Below, in pieces: positions 34,720 through 43,749 of a stretch of 64,000 bases of DNA. How positions within the stretch are numbered: the stretch's first letter is position 1; each line of letters starts with the position of its first letter. Where the stretch lies: contig JANXBO010000008.1 in assembly GCA_025057575.1 (NCBI GenBank), positions 1 through 64,000 of the forward strand, read 5' to 3'. The notes beneath the pieces were generated by a model. It searched no databases. It had not been told where the DNA came from and was given only the letters and a program-made list of their open reading frames with translations. Both the position numbers and the translations under genes were made by a program. The stretch is from Candidatus Caldisaccharidevorator malaysiensis (GTDB lineage: Bacteria > Armatimonadota > Fervidibacteria > Fervidibacterales > Fervidibacteraceae).

Positions 34720-35835
34720 CTACCCGTAGCGCCGAAGCCGGTCAACTTCCGACTGTAACTCGGTCTCTGTTACGCGGAAATAGGGAATACCTCGCTCCTC
34801 TGCCAGTCGGAGAAATTGTTCAAGAGTGAGAAATGAACTTATTAATGGACTCCCGGACACGGCTGCGACCGCTTCGCTGAGACTCACTGCTTCATCATCG
34901 TAGAGGTCCAGTATTGTGTCCAGGGCGGCACTACAGACTCGAATTGGCGAGATAGAAGGGTCTACCTTACCGAGGACCGTTTGCCCCCGGGGATAGTTCT
35001 TGAAAGGTTTCTGGTCTTTAGCCCACGGTTGCATGTCCTCCCGCCAATACCAGCGGATGGAATCTAAAAAACCCGTCATTGGGTCAATGTTGAAGATGGC
35101 TACGCAGTGACCTCCTTCCTGGAACAGGCGAGCCAATTGCTCCTCTGGCGACTTTGTTTCAACAAGAGGGCTCATCTGGGACCGGTCCAAATGAAGTAAC
35201 TGAGACCTAAAGCCCATTTCATTGATGCATTCGGCAAATATCAAGACAGCGTCGTGGTCTCTGCCCTTCAATTGCTCCTTTTTCTTCTGCCACTTTCGCA
35301 CGGCTCTTTGGATCGGATCCACCTCAGCGGCTTGGGTTGTGTGGACTTCAGCGAAGCACAAACGCCCTCCAACAATGAAACTCAAATCGGGTCCCTTTTT
35401 GTCAGGATCTTCTTCGGGATCAAAGCAAATCTGTTTTGCGCCCAGCCTCATTAGATGACGCGCCAGATATATTTCTGAGAGGGTATCCCAAAACGCACTG
35501 CCGCCCTTCTGCGTCAAACTTTTCGCCTTTTTATCGCAGTTGCGGACGTTCGCCCAATCCAATGTCTTGAGCGTATTTTCCAATGAGTTCAGCAACGGGT
35601 TGGGTGATGGCAACAGCGCCCAGGAAAGAAAACTATGAACCCCTCTGGCCCTCTCATCCGGCTCTTCACCTTTCTCAACCCAGTCCAGCAAAGCCTGCCA
35701 TTCTTGTTCTTGTAGTTCTGTAATTTCCCGCTTCACCCACTCAGGATCAAAGAGTTCACTTAATTTTTCGTAGCGGAAAAGGTTGAAAACAATAACGGTG
35801 ATAATTTGATCTCGGGTAAATGTGATTCTCGGCAT
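34720..35835 (-). CDS. nuclease-like domain fused to UPF0175-like antitoxin domain
   Basis: 371 residues from ATG 35835 (GGTGA upstream; the frame opens at 35937). The middle (about 120-215) has E-I-Y-L-A-R-H-L, G-P-D-L-S-F and F-A-E-V-H-T, in the style of a PD-(D/E)XK fold whose final Lys appears replaced by His. The last ~70 residues (L-Y-D-D-E-A-V-S-L-S-E-A-V, then E-Q-F-L-R-L-A-E-E-R-G-I-P and an acidic tail) resemble UPF0175 antitoxins that pair with DUF3368 PIN toxins, and such a toxin gene follows directly. Domain calls are by eye. Confidence 0.6.
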   Translation of the reverse strand: MPRITFTRDQIITVIVFNLFRYEKLSELFDPEWVKREITELQEQEWQALLDWVEKGEEPDERARGVHSFLSWALLPSPNPLLNSLENTLKTLDWANVRNCDKKAKSLTQKGGSAFWDTLSEIYLARHLMRLGAKQICFDPEEDPDKKGPDLSFIVGGRLCFAEVHTTQAAEVDPIQRAVRKWQKKKEQLKGRDHDAVLIFAECINEMGFRSQLLHLDRSQMSPLVETKSPEEQLARLFQEGGHCVAIFNIDPMTGFLDSIRWYWREDMQPWAKDQKPFKNYPRGQTVLGKVDPSISPIRVCSAALDTILDLYDDEAVSLSEAVAAVSGSPLISSFLTLEQFLRLAEERGIPYFRVTETELQSEVDRLRRYG

Positions 35836-35889
35836 CTCTTTCACCTTTTCTATTGACTTTATCGGCGCTGTTTTGTCACCTTTGAACAC

Positions 35890-35895
35890 TATAAT
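35890..35895 (+). promoter_or_regulatory. candidate -10 box upstream of recN
   Basis: A perfect TATAAT hexamer lies 10-60 bases before the possible recN starts. No matching -35 at 16-18 bases was found, so this is a weak call. The region is also inside the upstream open frame of the divergent antitoxin-like gene. Confidence 0.3.
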
Positions 35896-35905
35896 GCGAT
35901 AATTG

Positions 35906-37666
35906 ATGGGAGCGATCGTGAGGGATTGTCGGCGCACAGCAGAACAGGTCTGGTTGGCAGATCTGACTATCCGGAATTTGGCAATTATTGACGAGGTGGA
36001 GGTATCTTTTCAGCCAGGGTTCAATGTGCTGACCGGAGAGACGGGAGCCGGGAAATCCATCATCATCCAGGCGATTGGTTTCCTCTTCGGAGAAAGAGCC
36101 GATACCGACCTTATCCGATCGGGAGAAGAAGTCCTGTCCGTCAGTGCCCGATTTTGCCTGAAAAACTTCGGTGGTCTTTCTCCTACTCTTGAGGAGTTGG
36201 GGTTGGATGCTGAAAATGGGGAATTGATCCTCCATCGGGAACTTTGGCGGAGCGGGAGAGGTCGGTGTCGGGTCAATGGTCAACTGGTGACCGTCGGGCA
36301 GTTGAAGGCGATCGGCAAGGCACTTATAGACATTCACGGTCAGCACGCCCATCAGTCCCTATTAGACAGGGACACTCATCTATCCTTCTTGGATGCCTTT
36401 GCCGGTCCGCCGGTCGCTGAACTGAAGGAGCGATACAAGGAACACTACCGATGGCTTCTTGAAGTAGAAAAGGAACTGAAGGAGTTACAGCAGCGGGAGT
36501 CAGACCGAGCCCGCCAAGAGGACCTCCTTCGCTATCAGATCGCGGAGATTGAATCCGCCCAACTGGAGAGGGACGAAGAAGAGAGACTCTTGAAAGAGCG
36601 TCAGATCCTCCTTCATTCGGAGCGGTTGGTGGCAGCGCTTTCCGAGGCAAGCGAAGCCGTATCCGGCGACCGCAAGAGCCTTGATCTTCTTGGAGATGCT
36701 GTCAGCGCTTTGAAGCGGGCGAGCGAAATAGATACTGACCTAACATCTCTTTACCTGCTGTTACAACAAGCCTTTGACCAAGCCCAAGAGGTCGGTTTTC
36801 AGATCAGCCGCTACTTATCCAATGCCGACTTTGATCCTAATCGCCTGGAGGAAGTGGAAGCGAGGCTGGATCTGATCAGCCGGTTAAAAAAGAAATATGG
36901 TCCCGACATTCCGTCCATTTTGCAATATGCTGAACGCATCAAAGCCGATCTAACATCGCTGGAGACGCAGGAGGAACGGATCGGGCAGTTAGAAAAGGAA
37001 AGGGGTCGCCTAAGAAGGGCGTTGGCGGAACTCGCCTGGCAACTGTCTGCCGAACGGGCAAAGGCGGCGGCTCATTTGGAGAGGACGGTCTTGCGGCACC
37101 TGAAGCCATTGGCAATGGAAAAAACTCGGCTGACCATCGCCCTTATCCACGACGAGGCGGAGGATGGATTGGAAAAAGACGGCAAGCAGTGGGCTTTTGG
37201 ACCCGATGGCATTGACAGAGTGGAGATTCTGATCGCCCCCAACCCTGGTGAGCCGTTCAAACCGCTCTCTAAGATTGCTTCCGGGGGGGAACTGTCCCGG
37301 ACAATGCTTGCCTTGAAAGTTTCCCTTCAGGACCGGCAGCAAATCCCCATTCTCGCCTTTGACGAGGTGGATGTGGGGATCGGGGGACGAGCCGCTGCGG
37401 CAGTAGGGGAAAAGTTGCGGGAAATCGGTCAGTTCGCTCAAGTTTTATGCGTCACCCATCTGCCCCAGATCGCTTGCCAAGCCCATTGGCACCTGTTTGT
37501 GGAGAAAAATGAAGTAGCCGGTCGGACCCGAGTCAGTGTGCGCCCTTTGGCGGGGCAGGAGCGGGTTCACGAGTTAGCCCGGATGATCTCTGGCAGAGAA
37601 GTGACCGCCGGTTCCCTCAGCCACGCTCAAGAAATGTTGCAAAAAGCCCAAGCCAGCCCCCGATAG
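35906..37666 (+). CDS. recN: DNA repair protein RecN
   Basis: 586 residues from ATG 35906. L-x-I-R-N-L-A-I-I and Walker A G-E-T-G-A-G-K-S lie near the N-terminus, a coiled-coil stretch fills about 165-370, and the C-terminal ATPase half has the signature S-G-G-E-L-S-R and Walker B L-A-F-D-E-V-D-V-G-I-G-G. RecN is an SMC-like protein for double-strand break repair. The family usually begins right before L-x-I-x-N-x-A-I, so GTG 35918 or TTG 35954 could be the true start. Confidence 0.96.
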   Translation: MGAIVRDCRRTAEQVWLADLTIRNLAIIDEVEVSFQPGFNVLTGETGAGKSIIIQAIGFLFGERADTDLIRSGEEVLSVSARFCLKNFGGLSPTLEELGLDAENGELILHRELWRSGRGRCRVNGQLVTVGQLKAIGKALIDIHGQHAHQSLLDRDTHLSFLDAFAGPPVAELKERYKEHYRWLLEVEKELKELQQRESDRARQEDLLRYQIAEIESAQLERDEEERLLKERQILLHSERLVAALSEASEAVSGDRKSLDLLGDAVSALKRASEIDTDLTSLYLLLQQAFDQAQEVGFQISRYLSNADFDPNRLEEVEARLDLISRLKKKYGPDIPSILQYAERIKADLTSLETQEERIGQLEKERGRLRRALAELAWQLSAERAKAAAHLERTVLRHLKPLAMEKTRLTIALIHDEAEDGLEKDGKQWAFGPDGIDRVEILIAPNPGEPFKPLSKIASGGELSRTMLALKVSLQDRQQIPILAFDEVDVGIGGRAAAAVGEKLREIGQFAQVLCVTHLPQIACQAHWHLFVEKNEVAGRTRVSVRPLAGQERVHELARMISGREVTAGSLSHAQEMLQKAQASPR

Positions 37667-37698
37667 AGATAGAGACAGAGACAAGGAAGGTCATTAGG

Positions 37699-38265
37699 AT
37701 GCGTTGCTTCCTTGCCATTGAGTTAGATGACTTAGTGCGGGACCGACTATCAAAAGTGATTGACGATTGGAGCCAGCATAAGGCGTCCGTCAAATGGGTG
37801 GAACGGGACAACCTTCACCTAACGATCAAATTTTTGGGTCAGTTCCCCGACGAACGCGTGGACGACTTATCCCAGCGCCTGCAAGAGGTGTGTCGGTCGG
37901 TTCAACCCTTCGTCTTCAATGTGGAAGGAACGGGTGTTTTCCCCGACTGGAAACGACCACGGGTCATCTGGATTGGGGTCAGGGACGGCGAACTTCTTAA
38001 ACAAGTTCACAAAAAGGTTGAGGGCGTAACGAGTCGGTTGGGTGTAGAAAGAGAGGAGCGCCCCTTTCATCCCCACATCACCGTTGGGAGGGTGCGAACT
38101 CATCAAGAGATCAAGCCCCTAATGGACGCTGTCAAGAGCCTAAAGGACGAGCCTTTCGGTTCGGTTCGGGCAGATCATCTGACTTTCTTTGAGAGCCGGC
38201 TCACCAGTCAGGGACCCATCTATCGCGTCATCAGCCGATTCGCCTTCGGCGGGGAGAGCGGGTGA
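37699..38265 (+). CDS. thpR: RNA 2',3'-cyclic phosphodiesterase (LigT/ThpR)
   Basis: 188 residues with the two catalytic H-x-T motifs, H-L-T-I-K-F-L-G (about 40-47) and H-P-H-I-T-V-G-R-V (about 125-133). ThpR opens cyclic phosphates or ligates tRNA halves, and could act on the ends made by RtcA elsewhere in the window, though this is only inference. It overlaps the next gene by 4 bases. Confidence 0.95.
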   Translation: MRCFLAIELDDLVRDRLSKVIDDWSQHKASVKWVERDNLHLTIKFLGQFPDERVDDLSQRLQEVCRSVQPFVFNVEGTGVFPDWKRPRVIWIGVRDGELLKQVHKKVEGVTSRLGVEREERPFHPHITVGRVRTHQEIKPLMDAVKSLKDEPFGSVRADHLTFFESRLTSQGPIYRVISRFAFGGESG

Positions 38266-39815
38266 GAAGTATGAAAGAAGTCCTACCGTTAGACCAGGTC
38301 GCTGTTGTTGTGGACCGGTCGGACAATGTAGCGGTCGCAAAAAAGTTTTTGGCGGCAGGGTTAATTCTTTCTCTGAACGGGCGACCCATCGTTCTCAAAA
38401 AGAGCGTTCCCGCAGGACATCGGTTCGCCTTAAGAGCAATCCCTGCCGGTGCGTTCGTCCGACAATACGGTCAGCCCTTCGCCATTTCGCGAGGGATTGA
38501 AGAGGGGGAGTTAGTGAGCCGGGAGAATATTGAAGGGCAAATCCCCGGTCGTCAGGCTTCGTTGGCGAGTCAGAATGAACCTCCCTCTTACTTCCCCGAG
38601 TTCTGTCAACCGGTCTGGCAGGGGTATAGAAGAGCGGATGGACAAGTCGGAACCAGAAATTTCATCCTGATAGCCCCCACCAGTATGTGCGCGTCCACAG
38701 AAGCCTTCCAGATCTCGGTTCAGGCGGAACTTCTCCTTTACGATCCAGAAAAGTATCCCAACGTCTCAGGGGTGACCGCCATTCCCCACACGAGAGGCTG
38801 TGGCTGCCCCGATGGGACGCCGGTGGAAATGGTCTTGAAAATCCTGAGCCGATACATTGAGCATCCCAACGTGTATGGGGCGCTCGTTTTGGAATTGGGC
38901 TGTGAAAAAACCAACCTGAATGCCCTCCACCGTTTTCTCGGTGGCTTGCACGACAAAAAGCCGATCAAGACCCTCAGCATTCAGGGCTGTGGTGGCACCA
39001 AAGCGACGATCAAAAAAGGTTTAGATGTGGTCGGGGAGTGGCTGGAAGACGCCAACCGGTGTTTGCGTCAGTCGGTGGGTGCCAACGAACTAATCTTGGG
39101 GGTCAAGTGCGGGGGTTCCGATGGCTTCTCCGGCATCACGGCAAACCCCGCACTGGGTTACGCCGCCGACCTTTTGATCCGCCATCGGGGGACTGTTCTG
39201 TTCACGGAAGTGCCTGAGATCTACGGTGCCGAACACCTACTGGCAGCGCGAGCCAAAGACCCTGAGGTTGGTCAGAAGGTTTTAGAAGCGGTCCAATGGT
39301 TCCGAGCGTATGTTGGGACTTTTGGTCACGACCTGGACGAAAACCCGTCCGCAGGGAACATTGCTGGCGGTCTGGTGAACATTGCCTTGAAGTCCTTAGG
39401 AGCGATCGCCAAAGCGGGCACCAGTCGGCTGGAAGGGGTCATCGGCTATGGCGATCTCCCGCCTGGAAAAGGTCTTTATTTAATGCAAGGTCCTGGCTAT
39501 GATCAGGAATCCACGCCGGGATTGGTGGCGTCAGGGGCTCAGATCGTTGCCTTCACCACCGGTAGAGGGACAACCATCGGCAACGCCATTGCGCCAGTTT
39601 TGAAGATCGCCTCCAACACAGAAACTTTCCGAAGAATGGAGAACGACCTAGACATCAATGCGGGCGGGATTCTTGATGGAGAAGAGACGATAGAGCAGGT
39701 AGGGGAGCGGATTTTTCAGGCTATCCTCAACGTAGCCTCAGGGCAATGGACCAAAGCCGAAATCAATGGGCACAGGGAATTTGGTCTTTGGACAGTGGAA
39801 GGAGTTTCTCTGTGA
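38262..39815 (+). CDS. UxaA-family (altronate/galactarate dehydratase-like) hydrolyase
   Basis: About 517 residues; start GTG 38262 or ATG 38271. The N-terminal SAF-like domain (about 12-90; V-P-A-G-H-R-F-A-L) is followed by G-T-R-N-F-I-L-I-A-P-T-S-M-C-A-S-T and the H-T-R-G-C-G-C-P-D-G cysteine motif, then L-K-C-G-G-S-D-G-F-S-G and N-A-G-G-I-L-D-G. The family dehydrates sugar acids such as altronate for pentose/hexuronate breakdown. It fits the other sugar-catabolic genes in the window. The exact substrate is not evident. Confidence 0.9.
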   Translation: MRSMKEVLPLDQVAVVVDRSDNVAVAKKFLAAGLILSLNGRPIVLKKSVPAGHRFALRAIPAGAFVRQYGQPFAISRGIEEGELVSRENIEGQIPGRQASLASQNEPPSYFPEFCQPVWQGYRRADGQVGTRNFILIAPTSMCASTEAFQISVQAELLLYDPEKYPNVSGVTAIPHTRGCGCPDGTPVEMVLKILSRYIEHPNVYGALVLELGCEKTNLNALHRFLGGLHDKKPIKTLSIQGCGGTKATIKKGLDVVGEWLEDANRCLRQSVGANELILGVKCGGSDGFSGITANPALGYAADLLIRHRGTVLFTEVPEIYGAEHLLAARAKDPEVGQKVLEAVQWFRAYVGTFGHDLDENPSAGNIAGGLVNIALKSLGAIAKAGTSRLEGVIGYGDLPPGKGLYLMQGPGYDQESTPGLVASGAQIVAFTTGRGTTIGNAIAPVLKIASNTETFRRMENDLDINAGGILDGEETIEQVGERIFQAILNVASGQWTKAEINGHREFGLWTVEGVSL

Positions 39816-39830
39816 CGAAATGAATAAGAA

Positions 39831-40283
39831 CTAAGGGGAAAGGCTCTGCCTTCCTTCCTCTACGTGGTCCAAAAGTCTGCGGGCGAACCGCTCCAGTCGG
39901 TCCAGGACGGAGCGAACATACTCTTCAATTTCTCTTTGTTTCTCCGCCGCCTCTCGTTCCGCCCGCTGGAGCAGATCGTCCGCTTGCCTTCTCGCTTCTT
40001 GAAGAATGGCACTTTCGGCAACCAGTCGCTCCGCCTGCCTTCTTCCTTCTTCAACGATGCGATCCGCTTCTTCTCTTGCCCGCGCAAGGATCCGGTCGGC
40101 TTCCTCACGGGCGACCTGAAGATAGCGCTCGGACTCTCTCATTAGTTCCGTAGCGCGACGGATCTCGTCCGGGAGGGAGGCACGGACCTTTTGAAGTCGG
40201 ATGGAAAAATCGTCCTCATTGATGACGACCCGTCCAAAGAGGCGGGGTTTTCCGTTGCGCACTAAGTCTTCCAATTCGGTCAA
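39831..40283 (-). CDS. coiled-coil protein of the coaD neighbourhood
   Basis: 150 residues in the frame from TTG 40283, almost entirely helical with heptad-like E-A-D-R-I-L-A-R-A-R-E-E-A-D-R-I repeats, resembling DivIVA or ATP-synthase b-like coiled coils often found next to coaD and rsmD. The N-terminal text of the family seems to begin upstream, where I-Y-Q-A-L precedes T-E-L-E-D-L-V, but there is no ATG, GTG or TTG there. An ATT at 40304 with GGGGAGG upstream is a possible non-standard start. Function unknown; perhaps a membrane-associated structural role. Confidence 0.7.
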   Translation of the reverse strand: MTELEDLVRNGKPRLFGRVVINEDDFSIRLQKVRASLPDEIRRATELMRESERYLQVAREEADRILARAREEADRIVEEGRRQAERLVAESAILQEARRQADDLLQRAEREAAEKQREIEEYVRSVLDRLERFARRLLDHVEEGRQSLSP

Positions 40284-40306
40284 AGCCTGGTAAATTCCCG
40301 GAATCC

Positions 40307-40792
40307 TTATCGCCTCCCCTCGTTGACCTTTTCAATCAGCCGCTGGGCGACCAGGTCAGGCACCAGGCCTCTCAAGCAGCCTCTTAACGACGCCACTTCC
40401 TTAACGATGCTGGAACTCAAATAGGCGTAGGGCAGACTCGTCATCAGGAAGATCGTCTCTATTTCCGGTGCCAGTTTCCGGTTCATCGCCGCCATCTGAA
40501 ATTCATAGTCAAAGTCTGAGACCGCCCGCAAACCTTTGATAATGACCCGTGCGCCCTTTTCCCGAACGAATTGGACCAGCAGTCCCTGAAACGATTGGAC
40601 CGAGACATTTTTCAGATGTTGGCAGGATTGACGGACCATCTCCACCCTTTCCTGCAAAGTGAACCAGGCGTTTTTTTCCGGATGGGTGGAAACGGCGACG
40701 ATTAACTCGTCAAAGAGCCCACTCGCCCTCTCAATAATGTCCATATGACCGCTGGTGATCGGGTCAAAAGTTCCGGGGTAGACTGCAATCAT
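40307..40792 (-). CDS. coaD: phosphopantetheine adenylyltransferase
   Basis: 161 residues from ATG 40792, the standard start (M-I-A-V-Y-P-G-T-F-D-P) and length; the frame opens at 40873. The T/H-x-G-H motif G-T-F-D-P-I-T-S-G-H and Y-L-S-S-S-I-V-K-E-V are in place. It catalyses the fourth step of CoA synthesis. rsmD lies upstream on the same strand, as in many genomes. Confidence 0.96.
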   Translation of the reverse strand: MIAVYPGTFDPITSGHMDIIERASGLFDELIVAVSTHPEKNAWFTLQERVEMVRQSCQHLKNVSVQSFQGLLVQFVREKGARVIIKGLRAVSDFDYEFQMAAMNRKLAPEIETIFLMTSLPYAYLSSSIVKEVASLRGCLRGLVPDLVAQRLIEKVNEGRR

Positions 40793-40908
40793 CGCCTTTT
40801 TACCCGCCTCGCCGCTTTTTTCCTTAACCTCCTTCAGGTGCTCCTCTCCTTTCTTAACTTTGTCCCGTTTCACGACTTAATTTTCTTGCTTTTGTGCCGT
40901 TTTGAGAA

Positions 40909-41502
40909 TCAATCAAAAGATTCCGTCTCCTTCCTGTCCTCCTTCGTCCTTTCACGGAGATAAAAGGAGAGACAGTGTTCCCCGATCCGACGCCTTTTAG
41001 CGAGGGTTAGGGGACCCCATTGATCGGTTAATGCCTCTTTGGATAAATGCTGGACAATCACCCAACCCCCCGGTCGCACGACGGATCCGTGAGCGGCTAA
41101 GACTTCCAAGGTTCTCTTGCCTAAGTCCGTTCCATAAGGGGGATCCAAAAAGACAATGTCAAAAAAAGCACCCCTTTCAAAGAGGCGCTTTAGCCATTTT
41201 CTGGCATCGCCGACCAAGACCTCCGCCTGATGGGCAATCCCCAGTCGGGTCAGATTGCGCCGTAAGGCTTCGCTGGTCCGTCGGGAGATCTCAATGAAGG
41301 TTGCCCGCACGGCACCGCGACTGAGCGCCTCAATGCCGACGGCTCCCGTCCCAGCGAAAATGTCCAAAAATTGTGCCCCTTCTACCTCACCACCGAGAAT
41401 GTCAAAGAGGCTCTTTCGGATTCGGTCCGAAGTGGGTCTTAACCCCTTGCCCGTTCCCACAATTAAAGTCCGACCCTTGTATTCGCCACCGATGACCCTC
41501 AT
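40909..41502 (-). CDS. rsmD: 16S rRNA (guanine-966 N2)-methyltransferase RsmD
   Basis: 197 residues from ATG 41502, with GGGTGG upstream. It shows R-V-I-G-G-E-Y-K-G-R, G-L-R-P-T-S-D-R-I-R-K, the SAM site F-A-G-T-G-A-V-G-I-E-A-L-S-R-G and catalytic D-P-P-Y-G, all RsmD hallmarks. It methylates 16S rRNA during 30S assembly. Confidence 0.96.
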   Translation of the reverse strand: MRVIGGEYKGRTLIVGTGKGLRPTSDRIRKSLFDILGGEVEGAQFLDIFAGTGAVGIEALSRGAVRATFIEISRRTSEALRRNLTRLGIAHQAEVLVGDARKWLKRLFERGAFFDIVFLDPPYGTDLGKRTLEVLAAHGSVVRPGGWVIVQHLSKEALTDQWGPLTLAKRRRIGEHCLSFYLRERTKEDRKETESFD

Positions 41503-41559
41503 TGTGACCACCCGATAAAAGGTCCGCTGCGCTCAAAACCAAGGGGAACGATGCACCGG

Positions 41560-41841
41560 CTAACCTTCGGTCTTGGCTTGTTCTGGTGGTGGGGAGGGTG
41601 TGGATTCGGCAGCCGGTGCAGGGGGCGGCACTGTCTGCCGGCTTAGTTTTTCAATTTCCCTGGCTGCCTGAAACTCGCTCCAAGCGATCAATCCAATAAG
41701 AAGACCCCCCAAAGCCAGCATCGGTCCAATGGCGCCCTTGAACAAGATCACGAAATCGGACCAAAAGGCAAAAATCAGCCCGGCTCCCACGACGACCATC
41801 ACAATTGCCGCCAGAAGAGCGACTGTCGTTCCCTTTGACAC
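41560..41841 (-). CDS. small two-helix membrane protein
   Basis: 93 residues from GTG 41841 (GGGAGGGG upstream; the frame opens at 41868). Two transmembrane helices (about 7-30 and 37-53) precede a Pro/Ala/Ser-rich tail. No family recognised. Divergent from the M20 peptidase. Confidence 0.55.
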   Translation of the reverse strand: MSKGTTVALLAAIVMVVVGAGLIFAFWSDFVILFKGAIGPMLALGGLLIGLIAWSEFQAAREIEKLSRQTVPPPAPAAESTPSPPPEQAKTEG

Positions 41842-41956
41842 TCCTATCCCCTCCCACCAGCCATTCAATCTTCTGCTTCATTATGACATCTTTTCTGCTG
41901 GTAATACTGCTCTGTCACTTCCGCACTATGATGGACGGAAAAAAGGAGGCATGACG

Positions 41957-43087
41957 ATGCCGGTGAAAAGAGAGCGTTTCCTAAGAGACTTTCTGGAATT
42001 GGTTCAAATACCCAGTCCTTCTGGACGGGAAGGGAAGGTCGCGCAAACCGTCATCTCCCGTCTGACCGCCTTAGGTCTTTCCGTCGCCGAGGACGAGGCC
42101 GGAAAGGGTTTTGGGGGCGAGCAGGGCAATCTGTTCGTCACGGTCCCTGGAACCCTGGACCGACCGTCTCTCCTCCTCAATGCTCACTTGGACACAGTGG
42201 TTCCCTGCGAAGGGGTCCATCCTATTGTGGAAGACGATAAGGTCCGTTCCGATGGAACAACGATTTTAGGTGCCGATAACAAAGCAGGTGTCTGTGTCCT
42301 TGTAGAACTCCTTAGAGTCCTTCAAGAAGACAAAGTGGCTCACGGACCTTTAGAAATTGTTTTCACCGTGGGAGAGGAGACCGGTCTTCACGGGGCGCGC
42401 CATCTGGATTACCAAAGACTAACGGCAAAGGTCGGGTTCGTTTTTGATTCGGGTCCCCCTGTGGAACGAGTTATTGTGGGGGCTCCCTCCCAGAAGAGCC
42501 TCAGGGCAGTGGTGCGCGGTCGCGCCGCTCACGCGGGGGTCTCACCCGAGAAAGGGATCAACGCTATCGTGCTTGCCTCACGGGCAATTTCGCGAATGCC
42601 GCTGGGGCGAATTGACCACGAGACAACAGCCAATATCGGGGTTATCCGGGGCGGCTTAGCAACCAACATTGTCCCCGAAGAGGTCATTCTTGAAGGGGAG
42701 GCGAGAAGCCACGACCCTGCCAAATTGGAACGCCAAGTGCAAACGATGGTGAACTTGCTAAGGGACGAATCGGAGATCGGGGGCGGTCGGGCGGAGGTGA
42801 TGGTTTGGGATGTTTATCGGGCTTTCCGGATCAAAGAGTCAGACTTGCCTTGTCAGGTGGTCCGACGGGCTTTGGAGCAGATGGGGCGGACCCCCCAGTG
42901 GGAAATCAGTGGAGGGGGCAGTGACGCCAACATCTTTAACGAGCACGGCATTCAGACCGTGATCCTGTGCTGTGGCGAGGAAAGCCCCCACTCACCGGTG
43001 AATGAGCGATTAGATATCCCTTCCGCCCTGCAAAGTGTGGAACTGGCTAAACAAATCATCGTTGCCTTCGCCCAATTGACAGGTTAG
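41957..43087 (+). CDS. M20-family (PepT-like) peptidase
   Basis: 376 residues from ATG 41957, spaced 7 bases after AAAGGAGG; the ATG at 41951 is too close to it. Metal sites are H in N-A-H-L-D-T-V, D in G-A-D-N-K-A-G-V and E-E in G-E-E-T-G-L-H-G-A. The dimerisation domain has H-A-G-V-S-P-E-K-G-I-N-A. It resembles tripeptidase T-like enzymes that trim peptides with two zinc ions. A cytosolic role in peptide recycling is likely; other M20 activities cannot be excluded. Confidence 0.9.
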   Translation: MPVKRERFLRDFLELVQIPSPSGREGKVAQTVISRLTALGLSVAEDEAGKGFGGEQGNLFVTVPGTLDRPSLLLNAHLDTVVPCEGVHPIVEDDKVRSDGTTILGADNKAGVCVLVELLRVLQEDKVAHGPLEIVFTVGEETGLHGARHLDYQRLTAKVGFVFDSGPPVERVIVGAPSQKSLRAVVRGRAAHAGVSPEKGINAIVLASRAISRMPLGRIDHETTANIGVIRGGLATNIVPEEVILEGEARSHDPAKLERQVQTMVNLLRDESEIGGGRAEVMVWDVYRAFRIKESDLPCQVVRRALEQMGRTPQWEISGGGSDANIFNEHGIQTVILCCGEESPHSPVNERLDIPSALQSVELAKQIIVAFAQLTG

Positions 43088-43100
43088 GGGATCTTGTCGC

Positions 43101-43604
43101 CTATCCACCCGACTCCTTCGGAACCGGTAGATAAGGTCGGTCATAGAGGGTGCTGTCAAAAAAGGTATCCTTAGAAAGGCTCCTGGGATAAGGCTCCAGC
43201 AAGTCCCCTTTGTTAACGATAAAGTCCTTGCGATGGTACGCGGAGAGGGCGAAGGTCGGTCCCAGGACAATGGCGTTGACGGGGCACGCATCTTCGCAGT
43301 AACCGCAGAAGATACAGCGGAGAAGGTCAATCTGATAGACCTTGGCGTAGCGTTCCCCACGAGAGATGGGACGATCTCTGGGATTGTCCTCCGCCACGAC
43401 CGTGATGGCATCGGCAGGGCAGGCAGCGGAGCAGAGATGGCAGCCGATGCAGCGTTCCAATCCGTCGTCCCATCGCCTTAAAATATGCCGACCCCGAAAT
43501 CGGGGAGCGACCTTAACAGGCTCTTCTGGAAACTGGACGGTTGCTTTTCGCCTCGGCAGGTGGCTCAGGGTCACCTGCAGGCTCCTTAAAAGTTCCCGAA
43601 CCAT
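43101..43604 (-). CDS. nuoI: NADH-quinone oxidoreductase subunit I
   Basis: 167 residues with two [4Fe-4S] motifs, C-I-G-C-H-L-C-S-A-A-C-P and C-I-F-C-G-Y-C-E-D-A-C-P, and R-F-R-G-R-H near the N-terminus. NuoI carries clusters N6a/N6b in the complex I hydrophilic arm. It follows nuoH with a 145-bp gap. The other nuo genes are not in this window. Confidence 0.95.
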   Translation of the reverse strand: MVRELLRSLQVTLSHLPRRKATVQFPEEPVKVAPRFRGRHILRRWDDGLERCIGCHLCSAACPADAITVVAEDNPRDRPISRGERYAKVYQIDLLRCIFCGYCEDACPVNAIVLGPTFALSAYHRKDFIVNKGDLLEPYPRSLSKDTFFDSTLYDRPYLPVPKESGG

Positions 43605-43749
43605 TCACTGTCTCCTCCAAAACCTCTCCGTCAACTGCTGGCAAGTCTGTCACGAAAAGGGCGATCACGTCTTTGACTGCAGACAAAAAAGCGTTTTAAC
43701 CTTGACTGACCTATCCTGTGCTCATCCCAATTTTATGTTCAAAGAAACT

